64,000 nucleotides of DNA, taken from assembly GCF_008761635.1 (NCBI RefSeq), contig NZ_CP044344.1, positions 1,178,001 to 1,242,000 on the forward strand. Direction: 5' to 3'. The stretch's first letter is position 1. The number at the start of each line of letters is the position of its first letter. Position numbers and translations under genes: made by a program. Positions 1 to 9,091 of the stretch are shown one piece after another. The notes under the pieces were generated by a model, which did not search any database, was not told the origin of the DNA, and was given only the letters and a program-made list of their open reading frames with translations. Source of the DNA: Nocardioides cynanchi. Its GTDB lineage: Bacteria; Actinomycetota; Actinomycetes; Propionibacteriales; Nocardioidaceae.

Positions 1-70
1 ACTTGCGGCAGCAGGTCTTGGTGATGTGGGTGTTGGCGATCTCCGCCTTCACCTGAGCCGTCATCGCCAT
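1..70 (-). CDS. whiA: DNA-binding protein WhiA, 5' end only
   Basis: The minus-strand reading from the ATG at 70 begins MAMTAQVKAEIANTHITKTC and continues off the window edge. That is the highly conserved N-terminus of WhiA, the LAGLIDADG-plus-HTH protein that controls sporulation septation in Streptomyces and is conserved in non-sporulating Gram-positives. Only 23 codons are visible, so no domain can be checked. The position directly after yvcK on the same strand is the standard actinobacterial order (rapZ, yvcK, whiA). Confidence 0.9.
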   Translation of the reverse strand, partial: MAMTAQVKAEIANTHITKTCCRK

Positions 71-140
71 GGCGCCGATCCTGCCACGCGCGTCAACAAC
101 CCTCGTCTCGAGCGGAGCCGAGATACACGGTGGCCACCCG

Positions 141-1088
141 TCACACGTCCAGCAGGCGGGCGTAGGCACCGGCCAGCTTCGCGGGGTCGTGGCGCGGGGA
201 CCCGTCCCCCGTCGCCACGTCGTCGACCACGAGCCGGGCTCCGCAGCCCTTCACGAGCCGCTCCAGGTCGGAGAGGTCACCGGCCTCACGATGGTCGACC
301 AGCACGCTGCCGATGGGCAGGTCGGGCGCGTGGTCGAGGAGTGCGGCGAGATGGTCGGCGGCGGCGTACCCGTCGGTCTCGCCGTCCTGGGCCTCCAGGT
401 TGAGCACCACGACGAGGTGGCCCTCGCTCTCCAGAAGCGCCTCGCGCAGATCGGGCACGACCAGGTGGGGCAGCACCGAGGTGAACCACGAGCCCGGGCC
501 GAGCACGACCGCGTCGGCGGCCCGCACGGCGGCGACGGCCTCCGGGCAGGGACGCAGGTCGGGCGGGATCAGCGAGATCGACTCGATCGAGCCCTCCGAG
601 GTGGCGACGGCGACCTGGCCACGCACCGTGGTCAGGGCGTCGGGACGGTCGTGGTCCACACCCCGGACCTCGGCGCTGATGTCGAGCGGGGTCAGCGCCA
701 TCGGCAGGACCCGCCCACGGGCACCGAGCAGCCGGCCGACCCAGTCGAGCGCCTGCACATGGTCGCCCAGCTGCTCCCACAGGCTCACGATCAGGAGGTT
801 GCCGACCACGTGGCCGTTCATCTCGCCGGTGCCCGCGAACCGGTGCTGGAGCACCCTGGCCCAGGTCTCGCCCCACTCGTCGTCACCGCAGAGGGCGGCA
901 AGAGCCATCCGCAGGTCGCCCGGGGGCAGCACCCCGAACTCCGAGCGAAGCCGCCCGGAGGAGCCACCGTCGTCGGCGACGGTCACCACGGCGGTCAGGT
1001 CGACCGGCAGCCGGCGGAGCGCGGACAGGGACGCGAAGAGCCCGTGGCCGCCTCCGAGTGCGGTCACCCGACGGGGGTGAGCGGTCAC
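141..1088 (-). CDS. yvcK: YvcK/GlmR family gluconeogenesis factor (CofD-like fold)
   Basis: This 315-residue protein has the family's N-terminal nucleotide-binding signature ALGGGHGL (residues 10-17), then DDGGSSGRLR (39-48) and GDLRMAL. YvcK/GlmR proteins bind UDP-sugars and link carbon metabolism to cell-wall synthesis; the mycobacterial homologue is CuvA. The fold resembles CofD, but gene context and length fit YvcK. The GTG start at 1088 lies one base after the rapZ TGA, so translation is probably coupled. whiA follows 70 bp downstream. The family is clear; its exact biochemical role is not fully settled. Confidence 0.93.
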   Translation of the reverse strand: MTAHPRRVTALGGGHGLFASLSALRRLPVDLTAVVTVADDGGSSGRLRSEFGVLPPGDLRMALAALCGDDEWGETWARVLQHRFAGTGEMNGHVVGNLLIVSLWEQLGDHVQALDWVGRLLGARGRVLPMALTPLDISAEVRGVDHDRPDALTTVRGQVAVATSEGSIESISLIPPDLRPCPEAVAAVRAADAVVLGPGSWFTSVLPHLVVPDLREALLESEGHLVVVLNLEAQDGETDGYAAADHLAALLDHAPDLPIGSVLVDHREAGDLSDLERLVKGCGARLVVDDVATGDGSPRHDPAKLAGAYARLLDV

Positions 1089-1089
1089 G

Positions 1090-1992
1090 TCACTCCCGCC
1101 CGAGGTCGCGGTGCACCACGCCGACGCTGTGCCCGAGCTCGCGGAGCCGGCCGGCGATCTCCTCGGTCATCGCCACGCTGCGGTGCTTGCCGCCGGTGCA
1201 GCCGATCGCCACCGACATGAAGCGCTTGCCCTCGGTGAGGTAGCCACCGGCGACCCCCGTCAGGAGCTCGACGTAGCTGTCGACGAACTCGCGGGCGCCC
1301 ATCTGCCCGAGCACGAAGTCGCTGACGTCCTGGGACCGTCCGGTCTTGCCGCGCAGCTCGGGCACCCAGAAGGGGTTCGGCAGGAAGCGCATGTCGGCGA
1401 CGAAGTCGGCGTCGATCGGGATGCCGTACTTGAACCCGAAGCTGATCATCGTCACCTGGAGCCGCATCTGGTCGGGCGTGCCGAACGAGTCGGCGATCCG
1501 GTCGGTCAGCTGGTGCACGTTGAGATCGGACGTGTCGATGACCAGGTCGGCGTCGGCGCGGAGATCGGCCAGCACCGAGCGCTCGCGGCGCAGGCCCTCG
1601 ATCAGCCGCCCGCTCCCCTGGAGGGGGTGAGGTCGCCGCGCGGCCTCCTGGCGGCGGACCAGCACGTCGTCGGTGGCGTCGAGGAAGAGCAGGGTCGTCC
1701 GGCGGCCCACGGCGTGGTGGGCGAGGTTGGACTGGAGGGAGTCGAAGAACGAGCCGGAGCGGACGTCGACGACGACCGCGATCGGCTGGTCGTGACCCCG
1801 GCTCTCGTCGACCAGCTGCACCACCTCGCGCAGGAGCGACGGCGGCAGGTTGTCGACGACGTAGTAGCCGAGGTCCTCGAGCTCCTTGGCCGCGGTGCTG
1901 CGACCGGCTCCGGTCATCCCGGTCACGATCACGACCTCGCCGGCGTGGTCCCGGCTCCGCTCGACCCAGGGCCCGGTGGGCGTGTCGGTCAT
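1090..1992 (-). CDS. rapZ: RNase adapter / nucleotide-binding protein RapZ
   Basis: This is a 300-residue P-loop protein with Walker [10 protein letters not shown] at residues 25-33 and the C-terminal motif [10 protein letters not shown] typical of RapZ (YvcJ). In E. coli RapZ senses glucosamine-6-phosphate and directs small-RNA decay. In Gram-positives the role is less defined, though the gene sits consistently beside yvcK. The chosen ATG at 1992 overlaps the uvrC TGA as ATGA. The frame stays open further upstream, but that is antisense-type shadow inside uvrC and does not look like RapZ. Confidence 0.95.
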   Translation of the reverse strand: MTDTPTGPWVERSRDHAGEVVIVTGMTGAGRSTAAKELEDLGYYVVDNLPPSLLREVVQLVDESRGHDQPIAVVVDVRSGSFFDSLQSNLAHHAVGRRTTLLFLDATDDVLVRRQEAARRPHPLQGSGRLIEGLRRERSVLADLRADADLVIDTSDLNVHQLTDRIADSFGTPDQMRLQVTMISFGFKYGIPIDADFVADMRFLPNPFWVPELRGKTGRSQDVSDFVLGQMGAREFVDSYVELLTGVAGGYLTEGKRFMSVAIGCTGGKHRSVAMTEEIAGRLRELGHSVGVVHRDLGRE

Positions 1993-3962
1993 GAGTCCTC
2001 CAGGAGCTCGCCGGTGGCGGTGTTCACCGTCTGCGCGCCAGTGTGACCGCTGGCAGCGCTGACCGCATCCTTGATCGCCGAAGCCGTCCGCGGCCCGATC
2101 CCCGGCACCTGCGCGATCTCGTCGAGCTCGGCCAGCCGCAGCTTCTTCAGGGAGCCGAAGTGCTTGACCAGGGTCTTGCGGCGCACCTCGCCGAGACCGG
2201 GGACGTCGTCGAGGACGCTCTCGACCATCGTCTTGGAGCGCCGTGAGCGGTGGTGGGTGATCGCGAAGCGGTGAGCCTCGTCGCGCACCCGCTGGAGGAG
2301 GTAGAGGCCCTCCGACGAGCGGGCCATGATCACGGGATCCTCCTGGTCCGGCAGCCAGACCTCCTCGAGCCGCTTGGCCAGGCCGCAGACCGGGATGTCG
2401 ACGACTCCGAGCTCGCGCAGGGCGGCCTGCGCCGCCGCGACCTGGGGCGGGCCGCCGTCGACGACCACGAGGCCCGGCGCGTAGGCGAACTTGCGTGGCC
2501 GACCCGTCTCCGGGTCCACCAGCATCGGGCCGGACTCGGTGGCGATCTCGGTCGACCTGGCCTGCTCGTCGAGCAGCCGCCGGAAGCGCCGGGTGATCAC
2601 CTCGTGCATCGACGCGACGTCGTTCTGGCCCTGGACGCTCTTGATCACGAAGCGGCGGTACTCGCTCTTGCGGGCCAGGCCGTCCTCGAAGACGACCATG
2701 CTGGCCACCACCTCGGTGCCCTGGAGGTTGGAGATGTCGTAGCACTCGATGCGCAGCGGCGCCTCGTCGAGGCCGAGGGCCTTCTGGATCTCCTCCAGCG
2801 CCTGGTTGCGGGCGGTCAGGTCGGTGCCGCGCTTGGTCTTGTGCAGCATCAGCGCCTGGCCGGCGTTGCGGGCGACGGTCTCCTGCAGCGTCTTCTTGTC
2901 ACCGCGCTGCGGCACCCGGATCCGGACCCGGCTGCCGCGACGCTCGGAGAGCAGCTCCTCGAAGGTCTCCGGCTCCGGCGGCAGGGTCGGCACCAGGATC
3001 TCGCGGGGGACGGCGTCGTCGTCCTCGCCGCCGGCGTACAGCTGGAGCAGGAAGTCCTCGACCAGCTCGGCGGTGCCGCCCTCCTCGACCCGGTCGGCCA
3101 CCCACCCGCGCTGGCCGCGGATCCGGCCGCCGCGCACGTAGAAGATCTGCACCGCGACCTCGAGGGGGTCCTCGGCGAGGGCGATCACGTCCGCGTCGGT
3201 GCCGTCGGCGAGCACCACCGCCTGCTTCTCCAGCGCCTTCTGGATCGCACCGAGGTCGTCGCGGAGCCGGGCCGCCTTCTCGAAGTCGAGCGCCTCGGAC
3301 GCGGCGTACATCTCGGAGCGGATCCGCTTGACGAAGGTGTTGGTGTTGCCGGCCATGAAGTCGCAGAAGTCGTCGACGATGTCGCGGTGGTCGTCGGCGC
3401 TGATGTTGTCGACGCACGGCGCGGAGCACTTGTCGATGTAGCCGAGCAGGCACGGTCGCCCGATCTGGCCGGACCGCTTGAACACGCCGTTGGAGCACGA
3501 GCGCATCGGGAAGACCCGGAGCAGCTGGTCGACGGTCTCGCGGATCGCCCAGGCGTGGCTGTAGGGCCCGAAGTAGCGGGTGCCCTTCTTCTTGGCGCCG
3601 CGCCCGACCATCACCCGGGGGTACTCCTCGCCGACGGTGACCGCCAGCCAGGGGTAGGACTTGTCGTCGCGGTACTTCACGTTGAAGCGCGGGTCGAACT
3701 CCTTGATCCAGCTGTATTCCAGCTGGAGGGCCTCGACCTCGGTGTTGACCGTCGTCCACTCGACGCTCGCGCCGGTGGTCACCATCGCCGCCGTGCGGGC
3801 GTGCAGGTTGCCGACGTCCTGGAAGTACGACGACAGCCGGGCCCGCAGGTTCTTCGCCTTGCCGACGTAGATCACCCGGCCACGCGCGTCGCGGAACCGG
3901 TAGACCCCCGGCTGGGTCGGGATCTCCCCCGCCTTGGGACGGTACGACGCGGGGTTGGTCAC
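1989..3962 (-). CDS. uvrC: Excinuclease ABC subunit C
   Basis: The 657-residue UvrC is the dual-incision nuclease of nucleotide excision repair. In order it has a GIY-YIG 3'-nuclease domain ([20 protein letters not shown], starting at residue 19), a UVR helix that contacts UvrB ([14 protein letters not shown], about 225-240), the RNase H-like 5'-incision domain and a C-terminal tandem helix-hairpin-helix (VPGLG and VPGIG, last 75 residues). The GTG start at 3962 has no Shine-Dalgarno sequence. Instead a TAGGCT hexamer lies 6 nt upstream, suggesting a leaderless message. It heads the uvrC-rapZ-yvcK-whiA run. No LexA box is visible here. Confidence 0.97.
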   Translation of the reverse strand: MTNPASYRPKAGEIPTQPGVYRFRDARGRVIYVGKAKNLRARLSSYFQDVGNLHARTAAMVTTGASVEWTTVNTEVEALQLEYSWIKEFDPRFNVKYRDDKSYPWLAVTVGEEYPRVMVGRGAKKKGTRYFGPYSHAWAIRETVDQLLRVFPMRSCSNGVFKRSGQIGRPCLLGYIDKCSAPCVDNISADDHRDIVDDFCDFMAGNTNTFVKRIRSEMYAASEALDFEKAARLRDDLGAIQKALEKQAVVLADGTDADVIALAEDPLEVAVQIFYVRGGRIRGQRGWVADRVEEGGTAELVEDFLLQLYAGGEDDDAVPREILVPTLPPEPETFEELLSERRGSRVRIRVPQRGDKKTLQETVARNAGQALMLHKTKRGTDLTARNQALEEIQKALGLDEAPLRIECYDISNLQGTEVVASMVVFEDGLARKSEYRRFVIKSVQGQNDVASMHEVITRRFRRLLDEQARSTEIATESGPMLVDPETGRPRKFAYAPGLVVVDGGPPQVAAAQAALRELGVVDIPVCGLAKRLEEVWLPDQEDPVIMARSSEGLYLLQRVRDEAHRFAITHHRSRRSKTMVESVLDDVPGLGEVRRKTLVKHFGSLKKLRLAELDEIAQVPGIGPRTASAIKDAVSAASGHTGAQTVNTATGELLEDS

Positions 3963-3968
3963 GCTTCA

Positions 3969-3974
3969 AGCCTA
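3969..3974 (-). promoter_or_regulatory. Putative -10 element of uvrC (leaderless)
   Basis: The minus strand reads TAGGCT, then six bases, then the GTG start of uvrC. A TANNNT hexamer 6-7 bases before the start codon is the layout of actinobacterial leaderless promoters, and the same hexamer and spacing precede uvrB. Confidence 0.5.
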
Positions 3975-4014
3975 CGGGCAGGCGGGGACACCGTTGCGTC
4001 TGCAGGGAGCCGGA

Positions 4015-4485
4015 TCAGCCGGCGACGATGTCCTTGCCCTGGAGCTTGACCGCGACCCTCGGCAGGGCCGGCACCGAGCCCGGCGGGCTGCCCAGCGGGC
4101 CCGCGACGTTGCTGCCGTCCTTGATCGAGAACTGGCTGCCGTGGCAGCCGCAGTTGATGGTGCCCGCCGACACCGACGCGAGGATGCAGCCCGCGTGGGT
4201 GCAGGTGGCACCGAACCCCTCGAACTGACCCTGGGTCGGCTGGGTCACCACGACGTTCTGCTGGCCGAGGATCACCCCGCCGCCCACGGGCACCGCCGAG
4301 GCGGTCGTCAGGAGGGTGCTGGAGGACCCCGAAGGAGTCTTGCCGCCCGACTGGCCACCCTGCTGCCCGCCCGGCTGGGCAGCGGGCTTGCTCGAGCCGC
4401 CGCAGGCAGCCAACAGCGGCAGGCTCAGGCCACCCACGGCGGCTCCCGCGAGGGCGCGGCGTCGGGTCAGTGCTGGGTCGGTCAC
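4015..4485 (-). CDS. Secreted Rieske [2Fe-2S] lipoprotein
   Basis: This 156-residue protein has a twin-arginine-like N-terminus (TRRRALAGAAVGG) and a lipobox-like LLAAC at residues 24-28, then a Gly/Ser/Gln-rich linker and a Rieske domain. Both cluster motifs are intact: C95-T-H97 and C112-G-C-H115. C100 and C114 could form the disulphide seen in high-potential Rieske proteins. A folded Fe-S protein exported by Tat and anchored outside the membrane is the natural reading. The electron partner is unknown, because no cytochrome bc or dioxygenase gene is adjacent. The GTG start is preceded by AGGAGCC. Confidence 0.9.
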   Translation of the reverse strand: MTDPALTRRRALAGAAVGGLSLPLLAACGGSSKPAAQPGGQQGGQSGGKTPSGSSSTLLTTASAVPVGGGVILGQQNVVVTQPTQGQFEGFGATCTHAGCILASVSAGTINCGCHGSQFSIKDGSNVAGPLGSPPGSVPALPRVAVKLQGKDIVAG

Positions 4486-4527
4486 GGAGGCTCCTGGCGG
4501 GGTCTGGGCGGGGGGTCGTTGCTGTCA

Positions 4528-4533
4528 ACGCTA
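4528..4533 (-). promoter_or_regulatory. Putative -10 element for the Rieske gene
   Basis: The minus strand reads TAGCGT about 43 nt before the Rieske GTG, in the 100-bp gap after uvrA. It matches TANNNT and suggests the Rieske gene has its own promoter with a short leader. Evidence is limited to the hexamer. Confidence 0.3.
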
Positions 4534-4585
4534 GCTGCGAAGGCTGAGATTGCGCTGTGGGACGTTGGTACTACGACCAGACCCG

Positions 4586-7441
4586 TCAGGCGGTTCGGCC
4601 GGTGGTCAGCAGCGGCGCCAGGAACTGCCCGGTATAGCTCTCGGTGTCGGCTGCCACCTGCTCGGGAGTGCCTTCGGAGATCACCATCCCGCCGCGGGAC
4701 CCGCCCTCGGGGCCCATGTCGATCACCCAGTCGGAGGTCTTGATCACGTCGAGGTTGTGCTCGATCACCAGCACGGTGTTGCCCTTGTCGACCAGGCTCG
4801 AGAGCACCCCGAGGAGCTTGCGGATGTCCTCGAAGTGCAGCCCGGTGGTCGGCTCGTCGAGGACGTAGACGGTGCGGCCGGTCGATCGCTTCTGGAGCTC
4901 GCTGGACAGCTTGACCCGCTGGGCCTCTCCTCCCGACAGGGTCGTCGCGGGCTGGCCGAGCCGGACGTAGCCCAGCCCGACCTCGCACAGGGTGACCATG
5001 TGCCGCGCGATCGCGGGCACCGCGGCGAAGAAGTCCGCGGCCTCCTCGATCGGCATGTCGAGCACCTCGGCGATGGTCTTCCCCTTGTAGTGGACCTCGA
5101 GCGTCTCGCGGTTGTAGCGGGCACCGTGGCAGACCTCGCACGGGACGTAGACGTCCGGCAGGAAGTTCATCTCGATCTTGATCGTGCCGTCGCCGGCGCA
5201 GGCCTCGCAGCGCCCGCCCTTGACGTTGAACGAGAACCGCCCCTGGAGGTAGCCGCGCACCTTGGCCTCGGGCGTCGACGCGAAGAGCTTGCGGATGTGG
5301 TCGAACACTCCCGTGTAGGTGGCGGGGTTGCTGCGGGGGGTGCGCCCGATCGGCGACTGGTCCACGTGGATCACCTTGTCGACCTGGTCGACGCCGTTGA
5401 TCCGCTTGTGCCGGCCGGGCACGGCCCGGGCGTTGTAGATCTGCTTGGCCAGGCTGGTGTAGAGGATGTCGTTGACCAGGGTGGACTTGCCCGAGCCGGA
5501 CACGCCGGTCACCGAGACGAAGAGCCCCAGCGGGAAGCTGACGTCGATGTCGCGGAGGTTGTGCTCGACCGCGCCGACCACCTTGAGCTCGCGGCCCTTG
5601 GTGCGCGGACGGCGTACGGCGGGCACCGGGATCTCGCGGCGCCCCGAGAGGTACATCCCGGTCAGGGAGTCGCGGTGCTTGAGCAGCCCCTTCACCGAGC
5701 CCGAGTGGACAACCTGGCCGCCGTGCTCGCCGGCACCCGGGCCGATGTCGACCACCCAGTCGGCGGTGCGGATGGTCTCCTCGTCGTGCTCGACCACGAT
5801 CAGGGTGTTGCCGAGGTCCTTGAGCCGGACCAGGGTCTCGATCAGGCGCTGGTTGTCGCGCTGGTGGAGACCGATCGAGGGCTCGTCGAGGACGTAGAGG
5901 ACCCCGACCAGGCCGGCACCGATCTGCGTGGCGAGCCGGATCCGCTGCGCCTCGCCGCCGCTCAGCGAGCCGCTGGGACGGTCGAGCGAGAGGTAGTCGA
6001 GCCCGACGTCGAGCAGGAAGTTGAGCCGCTCCTGGATCTCCTTGAGCACCCGCTCGGCGATCTGCTTCTCACGGGTGGAGAGCTCGAGCTCGCGCAGGAA
6101 CGCGGCACTCTCGTTGATCGGCAGGGCGCAGACCTCGGCGATCGACTTGCCGCCCATGGTCACGGCCAGGCTGACCGGCTTCAGCCGGCTGCCGTGGCAG
6201 GCCGGGCAGGGCACCTCGCGCATGAAGCCCTCGAAGCGCTCCCGGCTGGTGTCGGACTCGGCCTCGTGGTGGCGGCGCTCGACGTAGGTGCGGACGCCCT
6301 CGAACTCGGCGTAGTAGGCGCGCTGGCGGCCGTAGCGGTTGGTGGTGACGACGTGCACCTTGGTCGGGTGGCCGTCGAGCAGGGAGGCGCGGGCCTTCTT
6401 GGAGAGCTTCTCCCACGGGGTGTTGAGGTCGAAGCCCAGCTCCTCGCCGAGCGCACCCATCAGCCGCAGGAAGTAGTCGGCGACGTGGGCCTGGCTCCAC
6501 GGCTGGATCGCGCCCTCGCCCAGGGTCGCCTGGGGGTCGGGGACGACCAGGTCGGGGTCGACCTCCATCCGGGTGCCCAGACCGTGGCACTCGGGGCAGG
6601 CGCCGAACGGTGAGTTGAAGGAGAACGACCGGGGCTCGAGCTCGTCGGTGTCGATCGTGTGGTCGTTGGGGCACGACATCTTCTCGGAGAACTTCAGCTC
6701 GCGACCGGGGTCCTTCGCCGGGAGGTCGACGAAGTCGAAGACCACCAGCCCGGCGGCGAGCCGCAGGGCGGTCTCGACCGAGTCGGTCAGCCGGCGCTTC
6801 GACGACGGCTTGACCGCCAGCCGGTCGATCACGACCTCGATCGTGTGCTTCTTCTGCTTGTCGAGCTTCGGGGGGTCGTCGAGCGTGTGGATCTCGCCGT
6901 TGACCCGCACCCGCGAGAAGCCGTCGGTCTGGAGCTGCCGGAACAGCTCGACGTACTCCCCCTTGCGGCCACGGATCACCGGGGCCAGCACCTGGAAGCG
7001 GCGACGCTCCTCGAGCGCCAGGACGCGGTCGACGATCTGCTGGGGTGTCTGCCGCTCGATCGGGGCGCCGCAGACCGGGCAGTGGGCGCGGCCGGCGCGG
7101 GCATAGAGCAGGCGGAGGTAGTCGTAGACCTCGGTGATCGTGCCGACGGTGGAGCGGGGGTTCTTCGAGGTGGACTTCTGGTCGATGGACACCGCGGGCG
7201 AGAGGCCCTCGATGAAGTCGACGTCGGGCTTGTCCATCTGGCCGAGGAACTGGCGCGCGTACGCCGACAGCGACTCGACGTAGCGGCGCTGCCCCTCGGC
7301 GAAGATGGTGTCGAACGCCAGGCTCGACTTGCCCGAGCCCGAGAGGCCGGTGAACACGATCAGGGCGTCGCGCGGCAGGTCGAGCGAGATGTCCTTGAGG
7401 TTGTGCTCCCGGGCACCCCGGATGATGAGCTGGTCGGCCAC
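4586..7441 (-). CDS. uvrA: Excinuclease ABC subunit A
   Basis: UvrA (951 residues, normal length) is the damage-recognition ATPase of nucleotide excision repair. It contains two ABC modules with Walker A motifs GLSGSGKSS (32-40) and GVSGSGKST (about 645), signature motifs [12 protein letters not shown] and [11 protein letters not shown], and zinc-binding cysteine pairs including CPVCGAPI and CEACAGDG...CEVCHG. The GTG at 7441 is preceded by AGGGAAG. A near-perfect LexA box lies 31 bp upstream, so it should be SOS-induced. uvrB and uvrC, also in this window, lack such a box. Confidence 0.98.
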   Translation of the reverse strand: MADQLIIRGAREHNLKDISLDLPRDALIVFTGLSGSGKSSLAFDTIFAEGQRRYVESLSAYARQFLGQMDKPDVDFIEGLSPAVSIDQKSTSKNPRSTVGTITEVYDYLRLLYARAGRAHCPVCGAPIERQTPQQIVDRVLALEERRRFQVLAPVIRGRKGEYVELFRQLQTDGFSRVRVNGEIHTLDDPPKLDKQKKHTIEVVIDRLAVKPSSKRRLTDSVETALRLAAGLVVFDFVDLPAKDPGRELKFSEKMSCPNDHTIDTDELEPRSFSFNSPFGACPECHGLGTRMEVDPDLVVPDPQATLGEGAIQPWSQAHVADYFLRLMGALGEELGFDLNTPWEKLSKKARASLLDGHPTKVHVVTTNRYGRQRAYYAEFEGVRTYVERRHHEAESDTSRERFEGFMREVPCPACHGSRLKPVSLAVTMGGKSIAEVCALPINESAAFLRELELSTREKQIAERVLKEIQERLNFLLDVGLDYLSLDRPSGSLSGGEAQRIRLATQIGAGLVGVLYVLDEPSIGLHQRDNQRLIETLVRLKDLGNTLIVVEHDEETIRTADWVVDIGPGAGEHGGQVVHSGSVKGLLKHRDSLTGMYLSGRREIPVPAVRRPRTKGRELKVVGAVEHNLRDIDVSFPLGLFVSVTGVSGSGKSTLVNDILYTSLAKQIYNARAVPGRHKRINGVDQVDKVIHVDQSPIGRTPRSNPATYTGVFDHIRKLFASTPEAKVRGYLQGRFSFNVKGGRCEACAGDGTIKIEMNFLPDVYVPCEVCHGARYNRETLEVHYKGKTIAEVLDMPIEEAADFFAAVPAIARHMVTLCEVGLGYVRLGQPATTLSGGEAQRVKLSSELQKRSTGRTVYVLDEPTTGLHFEDIRKLLGVLSSLVDKGNTVLVIEHNLDVIKTSDWVIDMGPEGGSRGGMVISEGTPEQVAADTESYTGQFLAPLLTTGRTA

Positions 7442-7471
7442 GAACTTCCCTAGCTGGTCGTCGGACGGCGT

Positions 7472-7487
7472 TCGAACACATGTTCGT
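7472..7487. promoter_or_regulatory. LexA (SOS) box upstream of uvrA
   Basis: The site reads TCGAACACATGTTCGT, matching the actinobacterial/Gram-positive SOS consensus TCGAACNNNNGTTCGA at every fixed position except the last. It lies 31 bp before the uvrA start in the 151-bp gap to the divergent gene at 7593, so LexA could affect both directions. The strongest expectation is repression of uvrA. Confidence 0.85.
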
Positions 7488-7592
7488 CCACGCTGGTGGT
7501 CAGCGCAAGCGTGCCACGCCCCACCGACAGTCCGATCCTACGTGGCGGGGCGAGGTACCCCTTCGGGTGTCGGCGGGGTGTTAGATGGCGCC

Positions 7593-8351
7593 ATGACCTC
7601 GGCTCCCGACCACTCGGCGCAGCACTCGGCCCAGCGGGTGGCCGAACTCCTGGGCGAGGCCGCGCAGCGGCTGACGCGCACCGTCGACGGCCTCGGCGAC
7701 GAGGACTGGTCGGCCCCGTCGCTGCTCCCCGGCTGGACACGCGCGCACGTCGTCGCACACCTCGCCCTCAACGCCGAGGGCATGGCCCGGGCCCTGCGCG
7801 GGGTGGTCGCCGACGAGTCCGACGCCGACGAGGCGCGCACCATGTACGACTCCGACGAGCAGCGCGACTCCGACATCTCCGACCTTGCCACCGCCGACGC
7901 GAGTGAGCTCCGTGACCGGCTGCTGGCCGGCACCAGCGCGATCAACGACGCGATCACCGCGGTGCCCCCGACCGGCTGGCAGGGGCGGATCGAGCGCACG
8001 CCGGGCGGACGCACCATGCAGACCGCCAGCCTGCCGGGCATGCGGCTCCGCGAGGTGGAGATCCACCATGTCGACCTGGGAGCTGGCTACACCACCGCCG
8101 ACTGGTCGCCCGAGTTCGCCGAGCTGCTCCTCGACGCGATGTCCAGGCGCGACGCCACCACGGCCTTCGAGGTCAAGCCGCTCGACTCCGACCGCACCTG
8201 GCTGTTCGGCGACGCGGAGCCGGACGCGGAGCACCCGGTCCCGGTCGTGACCGGCCCAGCGGCCGACCTGGGCTGGTGGCTGACCGGCCGCCCCGCCCCC
8301 GAGACTGTGTCCTGCTCGCACGGCGAGCTTCCCGAGATCGGAGCGTGGTGA
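7593..8351 (+). CDS. Maleylpyruvate isomerase family mycothiol-dependent enzyme
   Basis: This 252-residue protein of the MDMPI/DinB-like family has the N-terminal four-helix motif LLPGWTRAHVVAHLALNAEG and a conserved EIHHVDLG (the metal/thiol site region). It ends in the small C-terminal lobe with the WWLTGR motif. Relatives use mycothiol as cofactor to isomerise maleylpyruvate or act as generic mycothiol S-transferases; the actual substrate cannot be read here. The ATG at 7593 follows a TTAGAT hexamer by 6 nt, so the message may be leaderless. The next gene starts 4 bp after the stop. Confidence 0.85.
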   Translation: MTSAPDHSAQHSAQRVAELLGEAAQRLTRTVDGLGDEDWSAPSLLPGWTRAHVVAHLALNAEGMARALRGVVADESDADEARTMYDSDEQRDSDISDLATADASELRDRLLAGTSAINDAITAVPPTGWQGRIERTPGGRTMQTASLPGMRLREVEIHHVDLGAGYTTADWSPEFAELLLDAMSRRDATTAFEVKPLDSDRTWLFGDAEPDAEHPVPVVTGPAADLGWWLTGRPAPETVSCSHGELPEIGAW

Positions 8352-8355
8352 CCCC

Positions 8356-9039
8356 ATGACCCAGCAGGCTGACTACACCGGCGAGGTGTCCCCCGGCGGC
8401 GCCCCGGACCGTCGTACGGCGGGGGCCCTCGAGATCACCAAGCTCGCGGTCGACCCGGAGATGCACAACAACTGCTACCTCCTGCGCTGCACCGACACCG
8501 GCGACCAGGTGCTGATCGACGCGGCCGACGAGGCCCACCGGCTGCTGGAGCTGATCGGGGACGGTGGGCTCACCGCGGTGGTCACGACCCACCAGCACTG
8601 GGACCACCACCGCGCCCTCGCCGAGGTCGTGGCCGGCACCGGCGCGACCGTCATCGCCGGCACGCCCGACGCCGACGCGATCACCGAGCAGACCGGGGTG
8701 ACCGTCGACCAGCGGGTCGGCGCCGACGACCGGATCCAGGTGGGCACCTGCTCACTCGTCGTGATCCCGGTCGCAGGCCACACCCCCGGCTCGATCTGCC
8801 TGTTGTACGACGACGGGTCGGGCCGGCCGCACCTCTGGACCGGGGACTGTCTGTTCCCCGGTGGTGTCGGAAACACGCAGGGCGACGCCGAGCGCTTCAC
8901 CCAGCTGATCGGTGACGTCTCGACCCGGATCTTCGACGCGCTCCCCGACGAGACGTGGTTCTACCCCGGCCACGGCAACGACTCGACGCTCGGCGTCGAG
9001 CGCCCCCATGTCGAGGAGTGGCGCGAGCGCGGCTGGTAG
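8356..9039 (+). CDS. Metallo-beta-lactamase fold hydrolase
   Basis: The 227-residue protein carries the HxHxDH zinc motif (THQHWDHH), a second ligand region (VAGHTPGSICLL), a metal-bridging Asp in WTGDCLFPGG and a terminal YPGHG. This arrangement fits glyoxalase II-like or other small thioesterase-type MBL hydrolases. With a mycothiol-dependent enzyme immediately upstream (4-bp gap, presumably the same transcript), hydrolysis of a mycothiol thioester is an attractive but unproven role. Confidence 0.88.
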   Translation: MTQQADYTGEVSPGGAPDRRTAGALEITKLAVDPEMHNNCYLLRCTDTGDQVLIDAADEAHRLLELIGDGGLTAVVTTHQHWDHHRALAEVVAGTGATVIAGTPDADAITEQTGVTVDQRVGADDRIQVGTCSLVVIPVAGHTPGSICLLYDDGSGRPHLWTGDCLFPGGVGNTQGDAERFTQLIGDVSTRIFDALPDETWFYPGHGNDSTLGVERPHVEEWRERGW

Positions 9040-9091
9040 GCCGCACCGACGCACCTGCCGGGAGAGCCGAGACGCTCTGGTAGAACGGAGG

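Noticed and set aside
1993-2745. N-terminal extension of RapZ
   Set aside because: The open frame lies inside uvrC and reads as arginine/glycine-rich shadow; RapZ homology begins at the ATG at 1992.
4486-4585. TTGACA upstream of the Rieske gene as a -35 box
   Set aside because: No -10 lies at proper spacing downstream of it; the nearby TAGCGT is a better promoter candidate.
2250-6613. Very long plus-strand open frames opposite uvrC and uvrA
   Set aside because: They mirror codon-position GC bias of the real genes, contain low-complexity Arg/Val/Leu-rich sequence and lack any recognisable motif.
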